Positions 41,919 to 49,368 of a DNA stretch of 49,368 nt are shown here, piece after piece. Source of the DNA: Treponema sp. (lineage in GTDB: Bacteria > Spirochaetota > Spirochaetia > Treponematales > Treponemataceae); contig JAFLSO010000012.1 in assembly GCA_022510925.1 (NCBI GenBank), positions 1 through 49,368 of the forward strand, written 5' to 3'. Position numbers and translations under genes: made by a program. Below the pieces are notes generated by a model. It was not told where the DNA came from and did not search any database. It saw only the letters and a list, made by a program, of their open reading frames with translations. The first letter of the stretch is position 1; each line of letters opens with the position of its first letter.

Positions 41919-43799
41919 TCACTCCCATCCGAACGTGGCGGGAGGCTTGTTGCTCAGGTCGTAGAAAATGGCGTCCACATACGGCAGGCGCGATATCTCC
42001 AGGACTATCTGCCTCACAAGCTCCTGCGGCAGCCATGCGAACCGTGCGGTCATAACGTCCTCGGAGCACACCGGGCGCAGGACCAGCGAGCATCTCTCCG
42101 GCCCGCTGGAGTACGGCAGGTTTATTGTGAGGTGCTGGAAAATCTTTCCGTACCAGCCGGCCGCGCGCAGGGCGTCCAGCACTATTTTGTCGGCATCCCG
42201 CGTCTGGTCCAGGCGCAGGCGGTCGCAGTAGCCGGGCCGCAGCGCCATGTCCTCAGTCCTTATCATGGGATTCTGCCACAGCCGTATTACGCACCTGTTA
42301 AGATACGAGGCGCTGTTTGTTATGGCGCTTGACGCCTGCTCCAGCTTCTCCCACTTGCGCGGCAGATGAGTGAAGCCGTCTCCCTCATCCCCGAACACAA
42401 GCACAGCGGGAAACCTGTATGTCCTGAAATCGCCCTGCACACCCACGGACTTTACCGGAAGCACATAGCGCCTAAGGCTCATGGAGCAGTGCTCGCAGAA
42501 CATACCCAGCTTTATTCCGTCCAGCTCCTCACCTGCCCCGGCAAATTCCTTTTTGTCGTCATCAGACATAATCCCGTCCGTGCACAGGACGTTTATGCTG
42601 AGCCCCGGTCCGGGGAACGGATGACGCATAACCAGGTCATCCTCCAGCCCCAGCTTTTTTCCTATGGCGCGCACCTCGTCCTTGTACAAATCTTTCAGCG
42701 GCTCTATTATGAGCCCCTGCTCCATAAGGCGCTGTATTCCGTCCACGCGGTTATGATGGGTTTTTATGACGTGTGAATTCTTAGTTCCGCCGCTCTCGAT
42801 TATGTCCGGGTAAAGGGTTCCCTGCGCCAGAAGCCACCTGCTCTCGTCAAGATGCTGGCGTGAGACCACGTCGTTCCTTACGTTGATGAAAGTCTCGCCC
42901 ACAGCCATGCGCTTTTTCTGCGGGTCGGTAAGGCCCTCCACCGCCTTGAGGAAAGTATGGCCCGCGTCCTCCATGATGAAATTCGTGAAGCCGTGCGCCC
43001 TGTACGCCTCCTCCACGGAGCGGCTCTCGTCCTTGCGCATGAAACCGTTGTCTATGTGGAGGCCCAGAACCCTGTCGTTGCCCAGAGCCTTGTTCAGAAG
43101 CGCGAACGCCACAGTGCTGTCCACTCCGCCGCTCAGAAACAGAAGAACGTTTTTGTCCCTGGCACGGCTCTTTATGTCCTCAAGTATATGCGAAAGAACC
43201 GCGTCCTCGTCCCAGTTCCTCTGCATGGCGCATATATGGGCGAAATTCTCAAAAATCCTGTTGCCCTCAGGGGTGTCCTTAACCTCGCAGTGGCACTGCA
43301 GGCTGAACCTTCTGCGAAGAATATCCTGCACGGCCGCATTCTTGCAGTCTTTGGTGGACGCTATGACCTCAAATCCCGCGCCTAGGCTGAGGACCTCGTC
43401 CTGATGGCTCATCCACACCTGCGTAACGTCGCTCACTCCGCGTAAAAGAGGGCTCTCCCTGCCCGCGTCTGTCTTCTCCAGATGCGCTATGCCGAATTCC
43501 CCCACAGCGGCCTTACCCACGGAGCCGCCGTAAATCTTTGCCATGAGCTGGTGCCCGTAGCACAGTCCCAGGACAGGAACGTCAAGTGACATAAGCTCCT
43601 CGTTGAATTCAGGCACGTCATCGCCATACACCGAGGAGGGTCCCCCGCTCAGCACTATTCCCTTAACGTCCTTAAGGGAGGCGGCATCCGCGGAAGGCAG
43701 CGCAATCTCTGAGTAATAGCCCAGCATGCGGAATCTCTTTGCAATCAAATGGGCGTACTGCGAGCCGAAGTCCAGAACTAAAATTTTCTCTCTTTCCAC
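41919..43799 (-). CDS. guaA: GMP synthase (glutamine-hydrolysing), long form
   Basis: Converts XMP to GMP with ATP and glutamine. The class I glutaminase domain has Cys80 in GLCYGHQLMA and the His-Glu pair in QCHCEVKDT. The PP-loop ATPase has LFLSGGVDSTVAF, and the C terminus ends SNKPPATFGWE. The 626 residues are about 100 more than the usual 510-525. The extra length lies in the dimerisation domain after MRHPFPGPGLSINVLCTDG, as in the longer eukaryotic-type enzymes. The start is GTG 43799, which has AAGGAGG five bases upstream; an in-frame ATG farther up lies immediately after the -10 box. It has its own promoter, divergent from the GGDEF gene. Confidence 0.94.
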   Translation of the reverse strand: MEREKILVLDFGSQYAHLIAKRFRMLGYYSEIALPSADAASLKDVKGIVLSGGPSSVYGDDVPEFNEELMSLDVPVLGLCYGHQLMAKIYGGSVGKAAVGEFGIAHLEKTDAGRESPLLRGVSDVTQVWMSHQDEVLSLGAGFEVIASTKDCKNAAVQDILRRRFSLQCHCEVKDTPEGNRIFENFAHICAMQRNWDEDAVLSHILEDIKSRARDKNVLLFLSGGVDSTVAFALLNKALGNDRVLGLHIDNGFMRKDESRSVEEAYRAHGFTNFIMEDAGHTFLKAVEGLTDPQKKRMAVGETFINVRNDVVSRQHLDESRWLLAQGTLYPDIIESGGTKNSHVIKTHHNRVDGIQRLMEQGLIIEPLKDLYKDEVRAIGKKLGLEDDLVMRHPFPGPGLSINVLCTDGIMSDDDKKEFAGAGEELDGIKLGMFCEHCSMSLRRYVLPVKSVGVQGDFRTYRFPAVLVFGDEGDGFTHLPRKWEKLEQASSAITNSASYLNRCVIRLWQNPMIRTEDMALRPGYCDRLRLDQTRDADKIVLDALRAAGWYGKIFQHLTINLPYSSGPERCSLVLRPVCSEDVMTARFAWLPQELVRQIVLEISRLPYVDAIFYDLSNKPPATFGWE

Positions 43800-43809
43800 G
43801 GAGGCCTCC
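43800..43809 (-). promoter_or_regulatory. palindrome containing the guaA ribosome binding site
   Basis: GGAGGCCTCC is a perfect 10-bp palindrome. Its first half is part of the AAGGAGG ribosome binding site and its second half touches the GTG start. It is too compact to fold on itself but could pair with another copy or bind a protein. Confidence 0.4.
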
Positions 43810-43823
43810 TTCTGTAGGCGCAT

Positions 43824-43852
43824 ATTATACAAAAATCTTTTTTATTTTCCAA
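43824..43852 (-). promoter_or_regulatory. guaA promoter
   Basis: Minus-strand TTGGAA (43852-43847), 17 bases, TATAAT (43829-43824). The predicted leader is about 18 nt. Confidence 0.7.
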
Positions 43853-43883
43853 TATTTTTCTTTAATAAAAGGCCCTTTTGTGC

Positions 43884-43889
43884 TAAACT
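43884..43889 (+). promoter_or_regulatory. -10 of the GGDEF/HD-GYP operon
   Basis: TAAACT preceded by TGC (extended -10), the same -10 as in the GH51 operon. The -35 (TTTAAT at 17 bases) is weak. The leader is about 30 nt. Confidence 0.45.
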
Positions 43890-43923
43890 GAGAAAGCATA
43901 CTTATGTAAAGAAAGAGGATACC

Positions 43924-45081
43924 TTGTCCGGCAACAGCCTAAATTATTACGGGTACGACAAACATACTTATAAGCAGTGTCTTGGAAGTATCCACTCCAC
44001 CAACAGAAAACACATACTCATGCTGAACACATGGTTTCTTTTCGCGAACACGTTCTATCTTATCTTTTCCATTCTCAATCTCTGGGGAGTCACGCAGGAG
44101 AGGATTTTATTCTACGCCGTATACGTGGCGCTGGCGGTAATACTTGAGGCGCTCATCCTCTTTCTCAGAAACGCCGCCGAGCATCACAGCTTTATCTTAG
44201 TGTACGTGAGCATGGCCCTTATGCTCTCATACGGGATACTGGCCTCCGTCTCCAAGCCGTACATGCCCGCCACCATGTTCATGCTGCTTCTGGTTCTGAG
44301 CGCGTCCATATACATGCACCAGGCGGTCGCAATGTCGTGCGTCATAATGGCCGGAAGCGCGGTGTTCGTGCTCACGTCGTTCCGCTACAAGACTTTCTCC
44401 ATAGCATACACCGACACATATAACGCCGTCATGGTGACTACCCTTGCCGTGAGCCTGCACTTCACGCTGCAGAGAACCAAGCTCGCGCAGTTCATATCAT
44501 ACCAGAAGGAGCTTATGGTGCAGAGGGAGCTGGAGGTCAAGTCCGACTTTGACGCCCTTACAAGTCTTTTAAACCGCTCCAGATTTTTCTCGCTCGCCAA
44601 GCAAATCATAGAGGAGGCCGGTGACGAGAGCATTTACATGTGCATCATAGACCTGGACGAATTCAAGGAAATTAACGACAGGCTGGGGCATCAGATGGGA
44701 GACAAGGCCATACAGATTACCGGCAACACAATCATAGAGACTCTGGAGATGGATTTGTCGGAGAGATGGAATTTCATAGAGCTGGTGCGAAAGAACAAGG
44801 GCTGCTTCGCAGGACGGCTGGGCGGAGATGAGTTCATAGTCTTCATACGCGGCAGGAGCACAATGCAGGATGCGGTGAGTCTTCTTCAGAATCTTCTGGA
44901 CACGCTTAACGGAATAAAGATAGACAGGCTTAATGGCATACACGCATCGTTGGGCGTGACAAAGCTTCTAAAGACCGACGAGGACATAGACATGGTATAT
45001 GCGAGGGCGGACTCCGCGCTCTACGAGTCAAAGAGGCTGGGCAAGAACAGGATATGCTTCAGTCCGCAGGGGGCGGAATAA
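43924..45081 (+). CDS. membrane diguanylate cyclase (GGDEF)
   Basis: A 385-residue protein with about six membrane segments (33-183) that could sense a membrane or small-molecule signal, a short coiled coil (185-207) and a GGDEF domain. The active site reads RLGGDEFIVF with GGDEF at 300-304, so it should make c-di-GMP from GTP. No RxxD inhibitory site is seen just before it. The start is TTG 43924 with AGAGGAT upstream; the open frame continues further up but crosses the promoter region. The stop overlaps the start of the HD-GYP-like gene by one base (TAATG), so the two are coupled. Confidence 0.92.
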   Translation: MSGNSLNYYGYDKHTYKQCLGSIHSTNRKHILMLNTWFLFANTFYLIFSILNLWGVTQERILFYAVYVALAVILEALILFLRNAAEHHSFILVYVSMALMLSYGILASVSKPYMPATMFMLLLVLSASIYMHQAVAMSCVIMAGSAVFVLTSFRYKTFSIAYTDTYNAVMVTTLAVSLHFTLQRTKLAQFISYQKELMVQRELEVKSDFDALTSLLNRSRFFSLAKQIIEEAGDESIYMCIIDLDEFKEINDRLGHQMGDKAIQITGNTIIETLEMDLSERWNFIELVRKNKGCFAGRLGGDEFIVFIRGRSTMQDAVSLLQNLLDTLNGIKIDRLNGIHASLGVTKLLKTDEDIDMVYARADSALYESKRLGKNRICFSPQGAE

Positions 45082-46001
45082 TGAGGATGCTTACGCAGTG
45101 CATGATTCTGGTCTCAATCATAATGCTCGTATCTGACGCGGTATTTCTGGTCCACAGGATACTGCGGCGTAACGTTACAGCAAGCCACGGCGCGGGAAGC
45201 AGGTTTCTGAACGCCGCCCTCATTGTGTGCCTGGCGGGCGTGACGGTTTTCTTCTGCATCGTATACCATGTGCGTTTCATATCGTGGTGGATAGGCGCTC
45301 TGGTATTCTCGGCCGCCATGCTTTTTACGCTCACGCTTATATGGGCGTTCAGGCAGGCGGACGGACGCGCGCGGGAGAACATGGAGCTGCTTGAGACGGT
45401 GGCATGCGTCATAGAGTCGGGAGACCCCAATCTGGACGGGCACTCCATTCACGTGCGTAACCTCACCATGCTCCTGTACGATAATCTTCCGCTCTCATAC
45501 AGGCTCAGTATAAACAGGGAGAACCTGCGGTATGCCGCGCTCTTGCTGGACATAGGCAAGCTGGGGATTCCCCGGAGCATAATCACAAAGGGCGGAAAGC
45601 TGAGTCCGCAGGAATGGGCACTGGTGCGCCGCCATCCCGACTTGGCAGCGCAGGTCCTGGAGCACATAAAAGGATTCGGTCCTGTGGCCGCATGGATACG
45701 CTTTCATCATGAGCGCGTGGACGGCACCGGCTACCATCACCTTAAAAAAGAGCAGATTCCGCTGGCGTCACGCATAATAGCCGTGGCAGACACATACTCC
45801 GCCATCACCATGGACCGCTCATACAAAGCGAGCATGCCTTATCTGGACGCCGTGACAGAGCTCAGGCGCGCATCAGGCACGCAGCTTGACTCCGAGCTGG
45901 TGGAATTCTTCTGCAGGATTCCGCAGAGAAAAGTGGAGGACTGCATGGCGGACGTGATTAGAAAAATGGAACCGTACCAGAACTGGACTATAAGCGAATA
46001 G
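45081..46001 (+). CDS. degenerate HD-GYP-domain membrane protein
   Basis: A 306-residue protein with three membrane segments (about 6-26, 43-63 and 68-90) and an HD-GYP domain. Most ligands of the family are present: His121/His124, Lys160, His185, His209-His210 and Asp214. The defining His-Asp pair reads LLLDIGK, with Leu156 in place of His, and the GYP motif reads GYH (217-219). The DNA supports Leu (CTG). HD-GYP proteins hydrolyse c-di-GMP; with the His lost this one is probably weak, altered or only a c-di-GMP sensor. ATG 45081 follows AGGGGG and is coupled to the upstream diguanylate cyclase. Confidence 0.88.
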   Translation: MRMLTQCMILVSIIMLVSDAVFLVHRILRRNVTASHGAGSRFLNAALIVCLAGVTVFFCIVYHVRFISWWIGALVFSAAMLFTLTLIWAFRQADGRARENMELLETVACVIESGDPNLDGHSIHVRNLTMLLYDNLPLSYRLSINRENLRYAALLLDIGKLGIPRSIITKGGKLSPQEWALVRRHPDLAAQVLEHIKGFGPVAAWIRFHHERVDGTGYHHLKKEQIPLASRIIAVADTYSAITMDRSYKASMPYLDAVTELRRASGTQLDSELVEFFCRIPQRKVEDCMADVIRKMEPYQNWTISE

Positions 46002-46024
46002 AAACAACACCGGAGGTTAACGCT

Positions 46025-47263
46025 ATGAGAAACCGATTGACATTATCCGTATGCTGCCTGGCTGTGCTGCTCTCCCTTACGGCATGCAGCAAAATCCGCA
46101 GGGAGCACCTGGAGCCTAAAGCCACGCTCACGCTGGCGCTAAGGGCGGGTGTCTACGCTGACGTCATAAAAAAATCCCTCCCGGAATTCGAGCTTAAAAA
46201 CAACGTGATATGCAAGGTGCAGGAATTCAGCGAGGAGGAGCTGCACAGTATTCTGGCGGGGGAATCATCAAAAAAAGCGTCCTACGATTTCTGCATGGTG
46301 GACGGCTCATGGATGGCTGAATTCACGTCGCGCGGAATACTCGCGGAATTAAGCGGACTGGGATACTCTCTGGATGACGACATAATTCCTGCCACCACCG
46401 CCATCTGCTATCAGAACGGCGGGCTCTATCTGGCGCCTTTCTACGGGAACGTGACCGTCCTGCTGTACAACAAGCTGATGATTCAGGAGGCAGGCTACAC
46501 GCCCGGCACCATAGAGAGCATGGAGGACCTGCTCCAGATATGCCAGTTCCAGAAAAAGCGGCATAACTGGGGCTTCATTTACCGCGGCGACACGGAGAAC
46601 AACGTGGTGGTGGACTTCCTGCCCGTGCTACGCTCGTTCGGCGCATGGGTGGTGGACAGCAGGAACAATCCCACAGTGAACACCCCTGAATTTAAAAAAG
46701 CGCTGGAATTCTACATGAGGCTCATAGAGACCGGAAGGGCATGCGAGAAAGATGATCTGGTGGCGGCCATAGCGAACAAGAGCGCCACCATGGCCATAGG
46801 ATGGCCCGGATGGTATACCCCCACAAGAAACTCCGCCATGGACTATCTGGCGCTCACGGGAAAAGAGAATGAGGACGGCGTCTCCCACAACGTGAACATT
46901 TACGGCATATGGGCGGTGGGAATTCCCAGCGGCAGCAAGAACAAAGAGCACGCTGTCAGGCTGCTGGACTATCTTATGAATCCCGCGGTGCAGAAAGCAT
47001 CCGTGGCAAAAGGCGGTGTTCCGTGCCGCTACTCCATCCTGCTGGACAAGGACGTGCTCAAATCGTACCCGCAGTACGAGGTTGTGTGCAAGGCGCTTGA
47101 GGGCGGAGTTTACAGGCCCGTCATGGATGAGTGGAGCGCTTTCTACACCATTCTGGGAGCGGAGATGAAACTGATTATCGAAGGAAAGGAGTCCGTGGAT
47201 GAGGGCCTCAGCATAGCGCAGAAACAGCTTGAGCGCATGCTGGCAGGGAGAAGGCGCCGCTGA
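46025..47263 (+). CDS. extracellular solute-binding lipoprotein (MalE-like, sugar-type)
   Basis: A 412-residue substrate-binding protein of the family that serves sugar and oligosaccharide ABC importers. The signal peptide ends in a lipobox LTAC near Cys21. The fold shows YDFCMVDGSWMAEFTSRGILAEL, LAPFYGNVTVLLYNKLMIQEAGYTPG, AIGWPGWYTPTR and the hinge region AVGIPSGSKNKEHAVRLLDYLMNP. The start ATG at 46025 has CGGAGG upstream. It is 23 bases after the HD-GYP-like gene and 5 bases before a FecCD permease. Sugar-type permeases and an ATPase are absent here. It may deliver a ligand to a transporter encoded elsewhere or act as a sensor. Confidence 0.9.
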   Translation: MRNRLTLSVCCLAVLLSLTACSKIRREHLEPKATLTLALRAGVYADVIKKSLPEFELKNNVICKVQEFSEEELHSILAGESSKKASYDFCMVDGSWMAEFTSRGILAELSGLGYSLDDDIIPATTAICYQNGGLYLAPFYGNVTVLLYNKLMIQEAGYTPGTIESMEDLLQICQFQKKRHNWGFIYRGDTENNVVVDFLPVLRSFGAWVVDSRNNPTVNTPEFKKALEFYMRLIETGRACEKDDLVAAIANKSATMAIGWPGWYTPTRNSAMDYLALTGKENEDGVSHNVNIYGIWAVGIPSGSKNKEHAVRLLDYLMNPAVQKASVAKGGVPCRYSILLDKDVLKSYPQYEVVCKALEGGVYRPVMDEWSAFYTILGAEMKLIIEGKESVDEGLSIAQKQLERMLAGRRRR

Positions 47264-47268
47264 AGCAC

Positions 47269-48276
47269 ATGCCTGACCATAAAAGAAAATTCGTTCCGCT
47301 CATAATAAGCGCGGTCCTGTTCGTGCTCGTGCTGTGCGCCTCACTGCTCTTGGGGGCGCAGAGGCTCTCGCTGTCAGAATTTATCTCTGACAGGGAAAGT
47401 TTCTCGCGCATAGTTCTAATGCAGATAAGGCTTCCTCGCGCAATACTGGCGGTGGTCTCAGGGGCGCTTCTTGCAGGAGCGGGCGCGGCGTTCCAGATGT
47501 TCTTCAGGAATCCGCTCGCTGAGCCGGGAATAATGGGAATCTCTTCGGGGGCCACACTGGGGGCCACGGCTGCCATGTGCGTTACAGGAGCCGGGACAGG
47601 AAGAATCCTGTCGCCTGTGAGCGCAGGCGCATTTTTAGGCGCGCTTGCGGCAGGGTTTCTGGTAACAGGAATTTCCACAGGACGGAAATCATCGGCACTA
47701 GGCTCCACCACGGCTATTCTTCTATGCGGCACGGCGCTGGGCTCATTCTACTCCGCGTGCACCTCCATAATTCTCTCGCTGGACAGCGCCCGGCTTAACG
47801 TAATGTATGTCTGGATGCTGGGAAGTTTCAGCGGACGCGGATGGAGCGAGGCGGCGTTCATAATCCTGCCCTCCGCCATAGCCGTCATGCTGCTTTCATT
47901 CTGCGCAAGACAGCTGGACATTCTTTTTGCAGGTGAGATTCCCGCCATGGCACTGGGAGTGGAGGTGCGCAGGCTGCGCCTCCTGGTGATTGTGACAGGT
48001 GCCGTCGCGGCAAGCGCCGCGGTGTGCGCGGGAGGAACCATAGGATTCGTGGGACTGGTGGCGCCTCACGTGATGCGTCAGATTTTCGGCCCCAGGGCGC
48101 GCTCCCTTATTCCGCTCAGCATGCTTGGAGGCGCCACGCTTCTTCTTGCGGCGGACACAATCAGCAGGATTGTCATCCCGCCGTCAGAGATTCCGGTGGG
48201 AACCGTGACCGCCCTTATAGGAGCGCCGTTTTTTATCTCCCTGCTGATTTCCGGTTCAAAAGACTCGCGGCAATAA
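47269..48276 (+). CDS. FecCD/BtuC-family ABC transporter permease
   Basis: A 335-residue membrane protein with about nine to ten hydrophobic segments, of the type that imports iron-siderophore, heme or cobalamin. Family marks are RLPRAILAVVSGALLAGAGAAFQMFFRNPLAEPGIMGISSGA, MLGSFSGRGW and GGTIGFVGLVAPHVMRQIFGPRARSLIP. No BtuD-type ATPase or BtuF-type binding protein is adjacent. The gene sits 5 bases after a MalE-like lipoprotein gene, an odd pairing. Its last 44 bases overlap the 3' end of pyrG on the other strand. Confidence 0.93.
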   Translation: MPDHKRKFVPLIISAVLFVLVLCASLLLGAQRLSLSEFISDRESFSRIVLMQIRLPRAILAVVSGALLAGAGAAFQMFFRNPLAEPGIMGISSGATLGATAAMCVTGAGTGRILSPVSAGAFLGALAAGFLVTGISTGRKSSALGSTTAILLCGTALGSFYSACTSIILSLDSARLNVMYVWMLGSFSGRGWSEAAFIILPSAIAVMLLSFCARQLDILFAGEIPAMALGVEVRRLRLLVIVTGAVAASAAVCAGGTIGFVGLVAPHVMRQIFGPRARSLIPLSMLGGATLLLAADTISRIVIPPSEIPVGTVTALIGAPFFISLLISGSKDSRQ

Positions 48277-49368
48277 AATCCCTGAACAGAGGCCCCGCCT
48301 TGTTGGGGCGGCTTTTAAACTCAGGATGGAACTGTCCTCCCAGCATCCACGGATGCCCCGGAACCTCCACTATCTCCACTAAGTCGCGCTCAGGATTCAC
48401 GCCGGCTATTATAAGCCCCGCCTTCTCCAAATCCGCGCGGAAGGCATTATTGAATTCATAGCGGTGACGATGACGCTCCCACACCGTAAGGGAGCCGTAC
48501 GCCTTGTGAGTAAGCGTGCCAGGCTTCACCACGCACTCGAATTTACCGCGGCGCAGCGTCCCTCCCCTCTCCTTTCCTTTCTGGTCGGGCATAAGGTCTA
48601 TGACCGCGTGTACGGTCTCACTGTCAATCTCAAAACTGTTCGCGTCGCTCCAGCCCAGGACATTGCGCGCGTACTCTATCACAAGAATCTGCATGCCAAG
48701 GCATATTCCGAAATACGGAACGTTATGTGTGCGCGCGTATTTAGCGGCCAGAATCATGCCCTCCGTGCCCCGGCTTCCGAAACCGCCGGGAACGATTATT
48801 CCGTCCGCGTCCTTAAGACGCTCCTCAGCGGCACCGTCATCAGTAAGCGTCTCGCTGTCAACCCAGTCTATGTCCACTGACGACTCGTTCGCTATGCCGC
48901 CGTGAATAAGGCTCTCCACCACAGAAAGATACGCGTCATGAAGCTCCACGTATTTTCCGACCAGCGCTATCCTTACGCTGTGCCTGGGATTCTCGAATAT
49001 ACTGACCATCCGGGCCCATTCCTCCAGATGGCTCTGTGTCCCCTCTATGTGCAGGGCCTTGCACACGGCGTTTCCAAGACCCTCTTTCTCCAGATTGAGC
49101 GGAACCTCATAAATGCTTCTGGCGCTCATATTCTGAATCACGCTGTCCGTGTCCACGTTGCAGAACTGCGCAAGGCGCTCGCGCGTAGTCTCGTCCAGAG
49201 GGATTTCCGTCCTGAGCATAAGTATGTTAGGCTGAATTCCAAGGGCCTGCAGCTCTTTCACGGAATGCTGCGTGTGCTTGGTCTTTATCTCGCGCGCCTT
49301 TTTTATGAACGGCACCAGAGTAAGATGAATGTAGCAGCAGTTCTCCTCGACCACCTGGTCGTTTATCT
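48233..49368 (-). CDS. pyrG: CTP synthase (partial, 5' end beyond the window)
   Basis: Makes CTP from UTP, ATP and glutamine. The visible 378 or so residues begin inside the synthase domain (HLTLVPFIKKAREIKTK, then HSVKELQALGIQPNILM and RTEIPLDE). The C-terminal glutaminase has FGICLGMQILVIEYARNVLG with the catalytic Cys and GQFHPEFKSRPNKAGPLFRDF with His and Glu. The frame stays open to the right edge, so about 150 N-terminal residues are missing. The KTKHTQHS form has His where PyrG usually has Pro. The 3' end overlaps the FecCD permease gene by 44 bases on the opposite strand. Confidence 0.96.
   Translation of the reverse strand, partial: INDQVVEENCCYIHLTLVPFIKKAREIKTKHTQHSVKELQALGIQPNILMLRTEIPLDETTRERLAQFCNVDTDSVIQNMSARSIYEVPLNLEKEGLGNAVCKALHIEGTQSHLEEWARMVSIFENPRHSVRIALVGKYVELHDAYLSVVESLIHGGIANESSVDIDWVDSETLTDDGAAEERLKDADGIIVPGGFGSRGTEGMILAAKYARTHNVPYFGICLGMQILVIEYARNVLGWSDANSFEIDSETVHAVIDLMPDQKGKERGGTLRRGKFECVVKPGTLTHKAYGSLTVWERHRHRYEFNNAFRADLEKAGLIIAGVNPERDLVEIVEVPGHPWMLGGQFHPEFKSRPNKAGPLFRDFIAASLLNRKSAGR

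Noticed and set aside
1-49368. tRNA, rRNA, CRISPR, insertion sequence or prophage
   Set aside because: I found no tRNA or rRNA gene, no spaced direct repeats, no transposase and no phage gene when reading both strands; gaps are too short for most of these.

Overview
The window is a gene-dense bacterial chromosome segment of moderately high GC, with no rRNA, tRNA, CRISPR array, insertion sequence or phage gene that I can see. The gene content suggests a heterotrophic, motile, diderm bacterium. There are several lipoproteins, a chemotaxis receptor, four c-di-GMP-related proteins, a PotABCD polyamine importer, glycogen breakdown, cytoplasmic GH51 arabinofuranosidases, GAPDH and a long-form GMP synthase. 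My best guess is a spirochaete related to Treponema. This rests on the look of PotA and of the lipoproteins and on a poly-G promoter like those known in Treponema; it is an inference, not a proof.

Layout. 1-1919 (+): a small lipoprotein and galactokinase. 1926-16842 (-), eleven genes (listed by rising coordinate, opposite to transcription): an adenine DNA methyltransferase, acetolactate synthase, a second small lipoprotein with a poly-G promoter, GAPDH, an orphan ZnuA-like metal-binding protein behind a Fur/Zur-type box, a chemotaxis receptor, a SpoT-like HD hydrolase, ValS, QueD, a flavinylated FAD lipoprotein reductase and LysA. 16939-19430 (+): a CYTH protein, a DUF975 membrane protein and SppA. 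19478-22632 (-): rplM-rpsI-recX, a small membrane protein and azlCD. 22887-28962 (+): potABCD and a GGDEF-EAL protein. 28955-29371 (-): a membrane-anchored resolvase-like nuclease. 29589-32972 (+): two GH51 enzymes around a small Cys-rich protein. 33061-33996 (-): era. 34150-40821 (+): an ADP-ribosylglycohydrolase, glgX-glgP and a PilZ-like protein. 40935-43799 (-): a transaldolase-family protein and guaA. 43924-48276 (+): a membrane GGDEF protein, a degenerate HD-GYP protein, a solute-binding lipoprotein and a FecCD permease. 48233 to the right edge (-): pyrG, cut by the window.

How the genes fit together. Carbon enters through galactose, arabinan oligomers and glycogen and meets GAPDH. Amino-acid functions (ilvB, lysA, azlCD) are scattered, yet all three share one unusual promoter layout. 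A c-di-GMP theme (GGDEF-EAL, PilZ-like, GGDEF, degenerate HD-GYP) runs through the right half.

Most striking regulatory signals. (1) Several good sigma-70-type promoters place the -10 box only 6-9 nt from the start codon, with no Shine-Dalgarno sequence: ilvB, lysA, azlCD, era, the resolvase-like gene and glgX. These predict leaderless mRNAs beside ordinary leadered genes. (2) The lipoprotein gene at 4745-5176 has consensus -35 and -10 boxes separated by a 16-bp spacer that contains eight consecutive G, a candidate phase-variable promoter. (3) A near-perfect Fur-family box covers the znuA start site, and an 18-bp palindrome overlaps the transaldolase -10.
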